NCBI GenBank assembly: GCA_018292915.2 | Contig: JACVVK020000017.1 | Location: forward strand, 2,691,001-2,755,000 | Direction of reading: 5' to 3' | DNA from: Batillaria attramentaria | Lineage: Eukaryota; Mollusca; Gastropoda; Batillariidae | DNA: 64,000 nucleotides | Shown: positions 23,894 through 35,285 of the stretch, piece by piece | Layout of the letters: every line of letters starts with the position of its first letter | Numbering within the stretch: position 1 is the first letter of the stretch | Notes under the pieces: model-generated | Database searches by the model: none | Seen by the model: the letters and a program-made list of their open reading frames with translations, nothing else | What the model was told of the DNA's origin: nothing | Program-made: the position numbers and the translations under genes

Positions 23894-26322
23894 ATGGACA
23901 CGTCATCAGCTATGAGCTTACTTATCGCTACGCTGATGTTTCAGCTCTTTACTTTGGCCCCAGGACAAGGTAACTGCTCTACACGTTTGATGTTGAGTTT
24001 ATTGTACACATTTAACTCATTCTATCCGAGCTACGACTATAGTCGTACCAGTCTGTTTAAATTTCACCTCCCTTGTGAACGTGTCTGCTGTCAGGTTTCC
24101 TTGGCAACCCGCTGAAAGTAAAGGAAAACGTCTAAGCAACTCTTCCCCCTAATTATAAAATCATTGGGCCCACATGGTGCAGTGTCACCACGGGATCCAG
24201 GGCCCGTATGTAATAGGCGAGGTTAGGGCTTTTAGCCCTGGGTTAGAGTCTAACCTCGAACTAAACTAGCTCTAGGGTTAACTTTTCTGTTGTTTTTGTT
24301 GAAATCAAGAAGCGGGCCCATTCCAGCAAGGCGCCTAAGCCGTTATAGAAGGATTTTTTCCTTCCTTTCTTCGCTTCCTTTTTTAAAATTTAATTTTGCT
24401 TTTGGGTTTCTTTTGTCCTGGTCTGGGTTAGGCCCGTAGCCATGGGTTAAATTAACCTCGAGTTTTACATACGAGCCCAGGCAACTAATGCCAGGCGTCA
24501 GAGCAGAAAGGGTTAAGAATCTTTTGAAATCTGGAGAAATGATACAAAATGTACACGCTTTATGCACACTTCCAAACTCGTTGAAGTCTGAAGTTGGCGA
24601 AAATTCAATTTGTCCCACTTACCAGTCAGCTGATTCCTTGATATTCGCGTCGCATACATCCGCGTCTTGGCTCAGTGCCCTGTGAGATGCTGACATTTTG
24701 CAGGTGTTTAACCTTTACCGTACGAGGCTCTGAAACTTTTGATTCGTACTTCGTTGGGAGACAGGCATCCATTAGACCTTACAAAGGAAAATGCTGAAAA
24801 AAACCCCACCACTTGCAGTTTGTTTCTACAAATTACTTTGTCATATTTTTCAGAGTATAATCTAAATACTTTGCAGAGTGATAGAGCAGATAACCAAGGA
24901 CTCAACAGCAGCGTAGTATAAACACAGTAATAAATAAAACTCGAAGTCGCTTTGTCAGACCACCTTATTCGTATGCGTCTATGCGTAGCCATTGCAGTCA
25001 GAGAGGAATGACTACATTGATGTACATGATTTTGGACATTGTTTATTGTATTGTCTCAAGATATTGATTTCATGTTTTGGTTATTAAAAAAAAAAAAAAC
25101 GGTATCACATAAGCTTACTGTAGTTTTGACTTTCCTCGAAGACTTCCTGAAGTGTCAAAACACAAGTTTGGAAAATGAGATAGTAATGAGCAAAAACTTA
25201 AAAGTACTGCGTCCTTTACGCCCGCCTCATACGGTAGAGTTAAAGAGGCCAGTGCTACCAGTGCTGGCACTGAGCCAACAGAAGCGTACTCGGTGACACG
25301 GCGACCACACTGAGCGCTTCAGTAGTGTAACAACAGTCGTAGAATGTGAATGTTCGACCGTTCGCGCAAAGTGTTAAAAAATGTTTCGCATTAAGAGCTG
25401 TACTAATCATCAAGATAGAGTATTTCGAGCGTACAGGCATAATCACGAGCGAAACTGTTCCAAAACGTAAGTTGGCTTAGCGAAGATGGCATTAGCCCGT
25501 TGTGGTACGACATTACACCCTGTCAAAAGAACTTAGAAAGATATGAGTATTGTAATTATTATAATTATAATAATCATAATAATGAGTATTGTATAGGCGC
25601 TTTACCCAATGTCATGAATCGGCTCAAAGCGCCGCGTACTGAACCCAACACGCACGCTCACGTGAATCACACACATTCTCTCACACACTGGACACTAAAC
25701 ACATTACAATCAATAGTGCTAAGGGTCAGCTCAGCTATTTTAATTTTGGAATTTAGAATTGCATTTTTTTTTTTTTTCAAATTTTATGAGCTGAACATTT
25801 CCAAAGCAGAGGGGGTGAGGGTGAGGAACCCGGAGTACCCGGAGAGAACCCTCGACGATCGGCCTGAGTGAACGGTGCCACATACGAGAAGGAAAACTTC
25901 TTTGCCCCGAGTGGGACTCGCCGGAACCCCTGACCTCTCGCATTGGTGACAAGTCTCTTAACCACTAGACCACCGACCGCCTGATGAGTATTACAAGGAG
26001 ATAGGACCGTTTCATTAACCTGCTCTCTTTATGATGCAATTCTTCAGGAGTGAACTGTCTGAGCGGAGATCTGTGCGCCGGGACTGAGATCATCTGCCAA
26101 GTTGTTCGGACGAAGTACTGCTGTGTGTCTGGCGACTACACGGTCACCACCAACGTGACGAAATCTGCGCGAGGAGACGAACTGCTGGTGATGTGTCAAT
26201 GCGTGTCCACACCCGGGAAGGTGGAGACGGCGTGCGGTGCCATCAGCTCAGCGGCTGTCGTGGCCGCGTCCTGTGTGACCGTTTTTCTGACTTTTGTTGT
26301 GGGATCTACCATGAGGGGCTGA
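23894..26322 (+). CDS. Cluster gene A: small secreted 8-Cys protein, predicted GPI-anchored
   Basis: Two exons, 23894-23969 and 26048-26322, 116 residues. Exon 1 encodes a signal peptide (hydrophobic LLIATLMFQLFTLA, then PGQ) and is spliced in phase 1 (ACAAG before GTAACT; acceptor TTCTTCAG). Exon 2 opens with Gly and has the spacing C-x5-C-x6-C-x7-CC-x23-C-x-C-x10-C, with STPG after the CxC as in paralogs C, E and G. It ends in a hydrophobic tail (AAVVAASCVTVFLTFVV) with a short polar end, which suggests GPI attachment or a membrane anchor. NVT is a possible N-glycosylation site. The intron contains a hAT-like MITE and a SINE B. Family and function are not recognised. It is the first gene of the cluster and lies on the opposite strand from C-G. 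Confidence 0.8.
24198..24480. mobile_element. hAT-like MITE, copy 2, in the intron of gene A
   Basis: Reverse-orientation relative of 19471-19769. Left end CAGGGCCCGTATGTAA, right end TTTACATACGAGCCCAG. It shares AAGAAGCGGGCCCATTCCAG. It lacks the C14-A18 tract seen in copy 1. Confidence 0.8.
25266..25495. repeat. Dispersed repeat, copy 2 (empty site)
   Basis: Uninterrupted counterpart of 19339-19870: CACTGAGCCAACAGAAG, then AAGATAGAGTATTTCGAG, then CGTAAGTTGGCTTAGCG. Confidence 0.7.
25552..25983 (-). mobile_element. SINE family B, full copy with 9 bp target duplication
   Basis: The reverse copy has a tRNA-like head (reverse complement reads GGTGGTCTAGTGGTTAAGAG at the 5' side). The body includes CTCCGGGTACTCCGG and CATTTCCAAAGCAGAGG segments and the tail has (ATT)n-like repeats. 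ATGAGTATT flanks it on both sides (25543-25551, 25984-25992). It lies in the intron of gene A. Confidence 0.88.
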
Positions 26323-26504
26323 ATCATTTGAGATCAACTCGTCTTCACAAGCACGCTGGGACGAACGCATCCCCTCCCCCCCCCCCCGGCCCCCCCACAC
26401 ACGCATGCACGCACGCACAGTTGTACCGATCGTATAATTTTGTGAATTAAAAAAAAACAAAGACATATTATGTACATTATTTTAGAAATACTGATGTTAC
26501 CAGA

Positions 26505-26524
26505 GGAGCCGGGATAGCCGAACG

Positions 26525-26527
<3 letters not shown>
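26505..26527 (+). mobile_element. SINE family A, head fragment
   Basis: Only GAGCCGGGATAGCCGAACG remains before a long (TG)n array begins, so the array appears to have expanded inside, or replaced, the SINE. Confidence 0.6.
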
Positions 26528-26583
<56 letters not shown>

Positions 26584-26593
26584 TGTGTGTGTC

Positions 26594-26641
<48 letters not shown>
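26528..26641. repeat. (TG)n microsatellite with TCTG variants
   Basis: Array directly after the 23 bp SINE A head; a second TG array lies at 26717-26766. Confidence 0.9.
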
Positions 26642-26642
<1 letters not shown>

Positions 26643-26713
26643 CAGGCACGTAGGAAGATGCTGAGAGGAAGGGGGGCCCACTAAGTCGGGTGAACCATAC
26701 GGCCGGGGCGAAG

Positions 26714-26716
<3 letters not shown>

Positions 26717-26766
<50 letters not shown>
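26717..26766. repeat. (TG)n microsatellite
   Basis: Short array followed by a G/C-rich stretch (26800-26950) with many GGGCCC runs. Confidence 0.9.
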
Positions 26767-26768
<2 letters not shown>

Positions 26769-27049
26769 GACTGCCAAGGATTGTGTCCTGCGACAGCAGA
26801 GCGGGGGGGGGGGGGAGGGGCGCCACCACTGGTGGGCCCCCTCTCCTCTTATCAAAAGCAAGGGGGGCCCAAAGATATTCGGGCCCCCCTTCCAAAAATC
26901 GAACGGGGGCCTGGGCCCCCAGGGCCCCCGTGGTTCCTTCGCCCCTGTGTAAGTAAAGCAACAAGGTCCCGTGTATATTGAAAAGGATATATTGCGCTGG
27001 GCGTATGTATCGCAGTATTGTATGCAAAAGTCAAGAGGTCCCTTTTGAA

Positions 27050-28820
27050 CCCTGGCGACAAGAAGTGACTAAATTATGCTGCCGAAGATAGCAAATGCTC
27101 TTCAATGCTCTCTGTGAGTGTGGGCCTGTTTATCCACTACTGTTAAGCATGAATCATTCTACTGGTTATCAAGTGGGTTTGGCATATAAAGTTTTCAAAC
27201 TCAAGACATACTGGTGTTCTTGGTTTGCTGACAACCCGGCGTCCATGTTCACTGTTTGTTTGTTTGTTTTTTCTTGTTTGTTTGTTGTTGCTGTTGTTTT
27301 TGTTTGTTTTCAAAAGAATCGCCTCTACATATAATGAAAGTATTTTTTGCACACCTCTTATTCACGTTCTCACGTTTTTTTGGGTTTTTTTTTGCCTTTT
27401 TTTTTTTCTTGTATTTTCCTTTAATCTTGCCATTGTAGTTTTTTGTTTTTGTAGCAACGGCTGATTGAAAAATAATCATTGTTTGGTTAAATCACTTCCG
27501 TTGGAAAATAAAGTTCGTTCGTTCGTTCGTTCGTTCTCTCCTTTATTTGTATGTTGATCTTCCTTAGTGTTGTCCTGGGATTTTTGTTGGTGTTCTTGTT
27601 TGTTGTTGGCGGTGGTAGTGTAGCTGTTGTTGTTTTTGTTGTCGTTGTCGTTGTTGATCATCTATTGCGGGGGTGGGGGGAGGTACGTGCAAATCATAAG
27701 GGAACAAATGGTATTATGTTTTAGATAGCGATAAAGAACATGACAGAACCAGGTCATAACTCAGCCCGAATACTCCAACTCAAAACTGAGGTGTCCTGAG
27801 TGATGCGCAAACGGAGAGCGCGCGATTCTTCTCTGGCCTGAGTGCTGAACTGACAACATGATGCGTTTATTTTCAATTGTTCGCCTCCCTCCCACCCTCA
27901 CCCCGGCCGTTCGTAACCGGGTGTGAGCTTATAAATACAGTAATGTAGGCCAAGATCTCGAATACACTATACTGCCGTTCGCAAGACTACTCGGTATTCA
28001 TCTACTGCATAAAACCTTTTCAGTTCTTCTGTCACTTATGACGTGTTGACACGCTGCACTGAAATCTTTCTCCCTGTCCTTTTGACTGATCAGTTGGAAA
28101 GGAAAAGAAAAAAAATCTGTTTATCGGTTTTGGTTGATTAGTCATGGGAATCGCCTAGACAGGTCATAATGCCACGCATAAATTATCCTGCTTCAAGTGC
28201 CGTTACCTTTGAGCATAAGTAGAAGAAGTGTATGATAGTGTTATGATATGAATTTATAACGGCCGCGCACTCACGAAAGTGGGTCTTTGCATTCTTCGCC
28301 GTGTTGACTGCGGCTTACAATCACCTCACTCAGCAAACATGCACCACAATCCGCCTAACTACCGTGTACAGTGTTGTGGCTACCACTAGCGGCTGTAAGC
28401 ATGTTTATGTGGTTTTTTAGAAAACGTACCAGTTCTTTCCATAGAGAGCGTTTCCTATTCAAGACAGCTGATTAATTTTCACGCCCAATTCACTTGTCGG
28501 TTTTTGTTTGTTTGTTTGCTTTTTTGGGTCTGGATTTGAATCTTCTTCTTTTTTCTATCACTCGATTTATGGAAATTCAGATCTATGGTTTTGGGTCTAC
28601 GCAGAAGTTTGTGGACAAGACTACAAAGAGTTATTGAATGAGCTGACGTATTTTGAATCAGTCAGTGAAATCACGGTCTCCCTGCCAAATACTGTCAGTC
28701 CGAGGCTCTGTTTCGATCAAGCGAGGTTGAAGCCCGCAGTGAGAGCTCAGAGTGTGTCTCGAAATATTGGATTCGGTGATTTGCGAAACAGTGAGTAGAC
28801 AATCTTTAATGGACAACCTC
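27050..28820. other. Intergenic between cluster genes A and B, no gene seen
   Basis: T/G-rich stretches at 27255-27460, a (GTTC)n run near 27510-27535 after AAAATAAAGTTC (possibly the 3' end of a degraded retroelement), and otherwise nothing recognised. Confidence 0.5.
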
Positions 28821-28824
<4 letters not shown>

Positions 28825-28900
<76 letters not shown>

Positions 28901-28931
28901 TGTGTCTGTGTGTGTGTGTGTGTGTGTGTGT

Positions 28932-28992
<61 letters not shown>

Positions 28993-29208
28993 TGTGTCTG
29001 TGTCTGTGTGTGTGTGTGTGTCTGTGTGTGTGTGTGTGTGGTGTGTGTGTGTGTGTGTGTGTGTGTGTCTGTGTGTCTGTGTGTGTGTGTGTGTGTGTAT
29101 GTCTGTGTGTGTGTGTGTGTGTCTCTGTGTGTGTGTGTGTGTGTGTGTGTCTGTGTGTGTGTCTGTGTGTGTGTGTGTCTCTGTGTGTGTCTGTGTGTCT
29201 GTGCGTGT

Positions 29209-29263
<55 letters not shown>

Positions 29264-29340
29264 TGTGTGTCTGTGTGTGTCTGTGTGTCTGTGTGTGTGT
29301 GTGTGTGTGTCTCTGTGTGTGTCTGTGTGTCTGTGCGTGT

Positions 29341-29423
<83 letters not shown>

Positions 29424-29430
29424 TGTGTGT
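28825..29430. repeat. 606 bp (TG)n array with TCTG/TCTCTG interruptions
   Basis: The longest simple repeat in the window. Interruptions are regular in its second half: blocks combining TCTCTG, TCTG and TGCGTGTCTCTG recur near 29115-29220 and 29265-29345. This shows that whole sub-blocks were duplicated. Confidence 0.95.
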
Positions 29431-29554
29431 AAAATCTCATGTTCCAGTTCTAAGTATGTTCGATCATTTTGTTGTTGTTGTTGTTTATTTGTTTGTTTTT
29501 CAGTAAGTTTGAAAATTGGTCGCAAGACCAAAACTTCCACCGTTTTCAAATAAA

Positions 29555-29590
<36 letters not shown>
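29431..29590 (+). repeat. Dispersed repeat, copy 1, ending AAATAAAGTT
   Basis: Shared with 42068-42204: TATGTTCGATCATTTTG, then AAAATTGGTYGCAAGACC, then AAACTTCCACCGTTTTCAAA. Both copies lie between a (TG)n array and a (CT)n tract. AATAAA near the end suggests the 3' end of a transcribed element. Confidence 0.75.
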
Positions 29591-29650
29591 GCTGAGAGTG
29601 GGAGAATGCCAGTACTAACGTATTAGGACTGGCGATCTCCCACCTAGCAT

Positions 29651-30360
29651 AGAGCTTAGTTCTCGTGGTTTACCACGAAAGAAACCACGCGCGAGATATT
29701 TCAATTTTTTGCCGTGACTACCTTGCCGGAGGCTCTACAGCTACGGCAAAAATTCAAACATCGAGTGGTTTCGTTCGTGGTAAAACACGAGAATTAATCA
29801 TGTAAGCTATTTATACCACTAGCATTCAGACTCTTACCTCTGGTAACATACATTTTCGGCGACATTTTATTTTTTTCTGGTAGGGTGACTAGTGACCTAT
29901 ATACCCCCTCAAAATTCTGCGCACTGATTTGTCAGAAAATGATGCGTAGAGAGGTTGAAAGGGCTTGATGTTAAGAAGAAAATCATTCAAAGCAAGTGCT
30001 CATGCACTGGCAATCAAAAGTGCACTCGCAAATACTTCGCAGAAATTGTTCTGTGCGATAATTTTTTTTTTTTTTTTTTTTTGTGCATGATCAAAGCAAA
30101 ATGAAATTTTACCCCCAAAAGTCAACAAAATAACTGTGCACCGGCCGTGACGTATGAGTTGCGAATGTTTGAGATGACGCACTGTCTGCGCGTCTTTGAT
30201 TGATGACGTAACTGGAGTGTGTTTTTGTGAACTCGTAAACCACTCTCAGTTATAGAAAATTCATATACTCACAGTTTCGCTCTCTGCGGTTTCCTTACTA
30301 TTTTCGGACGTAAAGCACTCGTAATTAACTCACTGAAAATTTGAACTGGCGAGTGGTGTA
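29651..30360. repeat. About 710 bp duplicated block, copy 1, with terminal hairpin
   Basis: Similar over its length to 36769-37465. Its first 150 bp fold back: TTCTCGTGGTTTACCACG and GAAACCACG against CGTGGTAAAACACGAGAA. A third, partial copy of the hairpin is at 54125-54240. Confidence 0.85.
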
Positions 30361-30492
30361 TCGTCTAGTATATCCTTCAATTCAATTCAAAAATACTTTA
30401 TTATCTGTTATAAAATTCATTTTAAAACAGAAAATTGTCTTTAGACATACAGTCGCTCCGCTCCTTATACTAAGATCATAATGTAAAATAAA

Positions 30493-30606
<114 letters not shown>

Positions 30607-30689
30607 ATATAATACAAAATAAAAGAGAGACTAAAAAACGAGATAAATAAGACCTCCCCCCTCCTCCAACCACCCGCACAGACACACAC

Positions 30690-30800
<111 letters not shown>

Positions 30801-30809
30801 AAAACACAC

Positions 30810-31572
30810 ACTCACGCACACCGGCACGCACCCGCACACGCCGCCCGCCCACTCGCAATCACACACCTCCGCCGGCAGACACAGAACTGACCCAACAGCC
30901 TGACCTCTAAGCTTCTGACATCATTTAAGTGCAGCATTCAGAACCTGTAGATATGTTTGTACCTATGTTGGCATGTTTCACCTTACACACGTGCACTATT
31001 GTTTATGTTTGTTCTTTTGTAACATATGTGATGTGCAGTTCGGACTGTTGTGATTTCTTCCGTCCTACATGTATTTTTGTCATTCTGTACGTAGAAGAAT
31101 CATGTATGATGCATTACTTGACATTCCTCCATACCCCAAATGGGAAGAAAGGGAAAAAAATCTTTGAATCGTTGAAGTAATGGAACAATCTGCACATTGA
31201 TCCAGTGTTGTGTGGGAGAACACCGGTACTACTTATCATAGGACAGCCGAGTAGAAATTTCTTTTCGGCAATATTCTATTCCAAGTTTTTGTGATTTTAA
31301 AACCTGACAGAAGCGTCATGACTGACGTCGAATGTGTGTTATATCGGGTTGCCTAGAGAGCCAGGAAATCGCCCGTATTATCGTGCTTATTTCAGTGATA
31401 GTTTGGTTACTGTCTTTTACAAGCGCGAAATATTTTTGTTTGCCTTTACACAATTCAGAATCTGTGAAGTTTGATTTACGAGATAACAAGGCGACTTGTC
31501 TTACATGCAACCTTTCTTCCCATAGACTATTAAGCCCTAAAATACTCACTCACTCACTCTTCCCATAGACTG
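30810..31572. other. Upstream region of cluster gene B, nothing recognised
   Basis: No conserved reading frame. It probably contains the promoter of gene B, but I see no motif shared with the C-G promoters. Confidence 0.45.
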
Positions 31573-31671
31573 ATGATACTCGGCAGCATGAACACGTCAC
31601 GTGGTGTCGGCCTTGTAATTGGTGCACTGGTGGTTGTACTGTTTGCCTTCGACTCAGTACAAGGTATCTGG

Positions 31672-31768
<97 letters not shown>

Positions 31769-32895
31769 GGACCCTTTCGATTTTAATTCTTGCCTTATTC
31801 CTTTTAACAAATTCGGGGTACTTCCCCGGGGGAAGGAGCGCTTCCCCGCTGTGCCGCGCCATTCACCTACCTAGTCTGAATTTTTGGTAGGAGAGGCCGA
31901 AAGCTAGAGGACCCGGAGAAAAATTAAACCCTGAATGAGCAGTCCGGCGACCAGAAAAAAAAAATCGATATCACGTTTCGCTACAGCTCGACCAGGGAAT
32001 TGAAACCCACGCTTTGGTAGCAGTGACGGCCGCTCAGCAGCGCACCTGCAGTGGAATACGCTACTTACTGAGCTATGTCTACTGCCCATCCTGTTCGCTT
32101 CTCCCACCCTTCTCAATCACGGAGACATCCCTGTTCCGGGTCCGTCGCTTCTCCATATCCCTGCGACGACGCCCAAATCGGGCTAACCGAGACAGAGCCG
32201 AGCTAAGTGATACTTACGAAGGAAAAAAAAAATACTCCGTGACAAAGAAAATGCATGCGTGCTGCGCGTCTGTGTATGCACGGGGGACAACTCATGCAGG
32301 CAATAATCTCTAAACAGGCTGAAAATGTACTGTGCTGGTGAATGCGACAGTTTTCACCGCTTCTGTGCACATTGTGAAATAACACGGGGACCTCAAAGTT
32401 GTTTGCAACTGTCCACTTTCCTTGTCGCCGAATATTTTTCTTTTTTTCCTTCTTAGATATCACTTAGCTCGGCTCGGTCTCGGTTAGCCCGATTTGGGCG
32501 TCGTATCTACAGACCTAAAAAAAGATAGACCCTCTGCGGTGCTGGAAGTGTGACGCCGCCGCGCGCCATGTTGCGAGTACCTGGAAGTGCCAGACGCTAT
32601 CAGCTGTTTACACAGAGCGCACAGCATTGGTCCGCTTTATCTTACGTCACATTTCTGATGACGTCTTTCTAAAGAACTTTGTATTTCGAACGAGGCGTCC
32701 TGTACACAGAGCCTCTGAGTTCTGGTATTCGCAAGATGGCCGCGATAGCGACACTCGCAATCAGCGGTGGCAGCGTGCGGCCGTGGGTCTATCTTTTTTT
32801 TTAGGTCTGTGGTCGTATCAGGTGCGTAGAGAAGAGACGGACCCGGAACAGGGTTTTCACGGAGAGCATGCGCCGTCTACGCCGACCTGTAGAAG

Positions 32896-32987
<92 letters not shown>

Positions 32988-33490
32988 ACATGGTTTTCTT
33001 TTTAAGTTAATGGCTTTTTTTTTCTTTCAAGAAATTTGTCTTTTAACACTTTTTTTTCTTTTTAACATTTTCCCTTTTGTTTTTCTCCTTCTAATTTGTT
33101 TTTTTTTCTGATTTTGCGTGTGGTATGGTGCGTGCGTGCGTGCGTGCGTGCGTGTGTGTGTGTGTGTGTGTGTTGATAGGAACAGCCGTAGACTGCTATA
33201 CAGGAGCAAACCAGTGCGAAAATCGTGAAAACTGCACGCTGGGCAACTCGACCCATGCGGTTGTCTTCTGCTGTCCCGACGATGACAAGGGCTACACCAT
33301 CACAGTGAAACAAGAAAACGACGGCAGGTTCGGCCCGTGCAAGTGCGTCCGCGGAGAGGCGGTCGGCAAAAGATGCGGCTCTACCGGCCACATCCTGTCA
33401 GCTTCCTTCCTGACATGCGCAGTGGCCATTCTCCTGGGGACCATCTCCAAGGCCTTTAGTTCCCCTGGGGACAATCTCAGTGGCCTGTAG
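31573..33490 (+). CDS. Cluster gene B: small secreted 8-Cys protein with extended tail
   Basis: Two exons, 31573-31663 and 33180-33490, 133 residues. A second in-frame Met five codons on could also start it. Exon 1 is a signal peptide (VGLVIGALVVVLFAF, then DSVQ) spliced in phase 1 (ACAAG before GTATCT), as in gene A. Exon 2 has the spacing C-x6-C-x5-C-x11-CC-x21-C-x-C-x9-C, the most diverged of the set, and two NxT/NxS-type sites (NCT, NST). After the hydrophobic segment (ILSASFLTCAVAILLG) about 16 further residues follow, unlike the short tails of the paralogs. The 3' end of the coding sequence lies in a minisatellite (ATCTCCAAGGCCTTTAGTTC), so the tail may have been extended by repeat growth. 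The acceptor follows a (GCGT)n(GT)n run ending TTGATAG. Confidence 0.75.
31673..31760. repeat. (AC)n microsatellite
   Basis: Starts nine bases inside the intron of gene B, right after the donor. Confidence 0.9.
31890..32090 (-). mobile_element. Possible degraded tRNA-derived SINE
   Basis: The reverse complement reads AGCTCAGTAAGTAGCG followed by GGGTTTCAATTCCCTGG, resembling A- and B-box sequences at tRNA spacing with an insertion. It belongs to none of families A-C. Low certainty. Confidence 0.4.
32126..32856. mobile_element. Foldback element FB1, in the intron of gene B, with 9 bp target duplication
   Basis: Left end CATCCCTGTTCCGGGTCCG, right end CGGACCCGGAACAGGG; inward arms share GGGCTAACCGAGAC / GTCTCGGTTAGCCCG. 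TCACGGAGA flanks it perfectly (32117-32125, 32857-32865). A MITE (32508-32811) is nested in its right arm. Most of the left inner arm is deleted compared with copies at 48.8 and 56.6 kb. No coding capacity seen. Confidence 0.88.
32508..32811. mobile_element. Nested MITE with perfect 8 bp target duplication
   Basis: Terminal inverted repeats ACAGACCTAAAAAAAGATAG and ATCTTTTTTTTTAGGTCTGT. GTCGTATC flanks it exactly (32500-32507, 32812-32819). The 8 bp duplication is characteristic of hAT transposons. It inserted into FB1, so it is younger than that element. Confidence 0.9.
32899..32985. repeat. (GT)n microsatellite
   Basis: Array in the intron of gene B, just after FB1. Confidence 0.9.
33130..33173. 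repeat. (GCGT)n(GT)n run at the splice acceptor of gene B
   Basis: The simple repeat ends seven bases before the exon, replacing the usual pyrimidine tract with a G/T-rich one. Confidence 0.85.
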
Positions 33491-34480
33491 TTCCATCGGG
33501 GGACCATTTCGGCTACGCGACGGTATTAGCTTCCGGGGCATGTAGTAACTCTTCGGCTAAATATAGTAGAAAATCTTTGCCCCTTTTAAAATTTGTGTGC
33601 ATAGTAAAATATGGCAATCTGGTGCTTTTTGTTGGCTTTGTAAACAAGTTTCATGCCAGGTAACAGTAAAATTAGGTAAAAATGAGGCTGGCTTGTGGAC
33701 TATTTGTATTCATGCGCGGCTGGCACAGGAGCCAGCAGACGACCGTGGAATGAGGGGGTATGTGGTCGCTGCCAACATTGCCAAAAAACGGAATATAGGA
33801 ATTTGTGTCTATGGCTGCCTGATTTTTGTGAATTTTTTTGGTGAATTTTAAAGCATTTCTAGGGTGTCATCTGCAGCGTTATGTGTAAGAGGAATATATA
33901 GCGTTTTCCTCCAGATTTGCATCTGTGTCGCGTAGCCTTCCTCGAGGCCTCCAGTTTTGAGGGTTCTATGAAGATTTTGTAGGTAGTAGATTGAATTGGT
34001 TTAGTGAGAGTATCTCTACTCAATACGACACCAACTTAAAAAGAAAACAAAGATGTTTCCTTGGGAACCATCTCAATGGCCTTTAGTTCCACTGGGGGGA
34101 CATCTCCAAGGCCTCCAGTTATGAGGGTTCTATGGAGATTTTGTAGGCAGTACAAGGAACTGGTTGGGTGCTTTGGCGAGAATATCTGTACTCAATACCA
34201 CACCAGCGTGAAAACAAAACAGAAAAATGTGAAAACAATTTTAGATTTTTTTTCAAAGCCCTTCATTTTCTGAGGGTTATTGTTGGACAGTAGACTGAAA
34301 GAAAACAGGGAATATGGGTGTTCAAATGCCTTCATTTGCGTATCTTTAGGAGAATAGACACACACTGTACAACAAACAAACAAACAAACAAACCAAAAAC
34401 GTGGAAACAATGTTGGATTTTTCCGTGGCCTTCAGTTCTGAGTGTTCTACGGTTATAGTTGACAGTAGACTGAAAAAAAA
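33430..34480. repeat. Minisatellite spanning the 3' end and 3' UTR of gene B
   Basis: Units with CCATCTCCAAGGCCTTTAGTTC are followed, after the MITE, by longer repeats combining GGCCTCCAGTTNTGAGGGTTCTATG, a GTAGRYAGTA segment and an ACTCAATAC segment (near 33950, 34070, 34250 and 34420). The repeat enters the coding region of gene B. Confidence 0.7.
33511..33937 (+). mobile_element. GGCTACGCG MITE, full copy, 20 bp after the stop of gene B
   Basis: Ends GGCTACGCGACGG and TGTGTCGCGTAGCC. The flanking TTC is duplicated (33508-33510, 33938-33940), and removing the element plus one TTC restores a continuous minisatellite unit. 427 bp, no coding capacity. A full reverse copy is at 49381 and a truncated one at 22684. 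Confidence 0.88.
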
Positions 34481-34634
34481 CCCAATATACAACATTTTGT
34501 GTATAGGTTTTGAAAAATCATGGTTGATGTTTGTTTTCCGTTGAATAAATCACTAAAGTATGAATTTTATGCTTGTGTGTGTTCACTGCTGCGTTGGCTG
34601 GTATGCCCCCCCCCCCCCCCCCCCCCAACCCCCT

Positions 34635-34775
34635 CCACTGTCTTTCAATGCTAGGGTCATGAGTCCGAATCCTTGCTGGGGCCAAATATTTGTGCGTATG
34701 TAGTGCTCTTTCTAGTTGCCCCGTATTTGATATCACCGGTATGTGGTGGAAAAGGACGTTGAACCGCCCCTCTCT
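34635..34775 (+). mobile_element. SINE family A, partial
   Basis: B-box-like GTCATGAGTCCGAATCC, then CCAAATATTTGTGCG and GGAAAAGGACGTTGAAC. The head is replaced by a C run. Confidence 0.75.
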
Positions 34776-34788
34776 ATCTCTGTCGATC

Positions 34789-34791
<3 letters not shown>

Positions 34792-34874
<83 letters not shown>
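34792..34874. repeat. (AC)n array at the 3' boundary of unit C
   Basis: Followed by TTGATGATAGTGCTTTTAC, similar to the sequence after the (CA)n arrays at 42.35, 50.24 and 55.52 kb. It therefore marks the same point of the duplicated unit. Confidence 0.8.
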
Positions 34875-34879
<5 letters not shown>

Positions 34880-35164
34880 TTCGATCGAGTATTTGATGAT
34901 AGTGCTTTTACTTGAAGTGAGAATTGTTCATTCTTGAACTTACAGATTGAAAGCGTGGCAAATAAACGGGGGTCAACGTGGTATGCAGATACATACTAAA
35001 TAGGTGTAGATGCAGCATTCTTTTCTAGGAAATGTACACAATGAAATACAAGACGATTCGCAATGTGCTAAAAAAAAACCCCGCTTTATTTGACATTCCA
35101 TCTTGTCGTCTTTGGTCCAAATATTGCTCACGCACAAAACTGCGCACATCGTCTCTGGACACGT

Positions 35165-35285
35165 TTTTAAATGACTCACATGCCTTCCGCGTAAGTGTAC
35201 CTTAATTTCGGTTTCGGTTCTCTGCACTTGCGTCTCAGTGTTTAAGTTGCCAGCGGGTGCGACAAGCGAACCATTCGGTTGTTTT
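35165..35285 (-). pseudogene. Relic of a cluster-gene 5' flank
   Basis: ACATGCCTTCCGCG, TTTCGGTTCTCTGC, TTTAAGTTGCCAGC and CGACAAGCGAACCATTC align with the 5' flanks near 39.27, 40.95 and 41.2 kb. No coding exon is left next to it. Confidence 0.55.

Noticed and set aside
28508..28798. 96-codon plus-strand frame near the TG array
   Set aside because: No signal peptide, Cys pattern or known domain; its end abuts simple repeat.
28658..29553. Long His-Thr or Cys-Val open frames on both strands
   Set aside because: They are translations of the (TG)n array. The same applies to all HT/CV frames at other CA/TG arrays.
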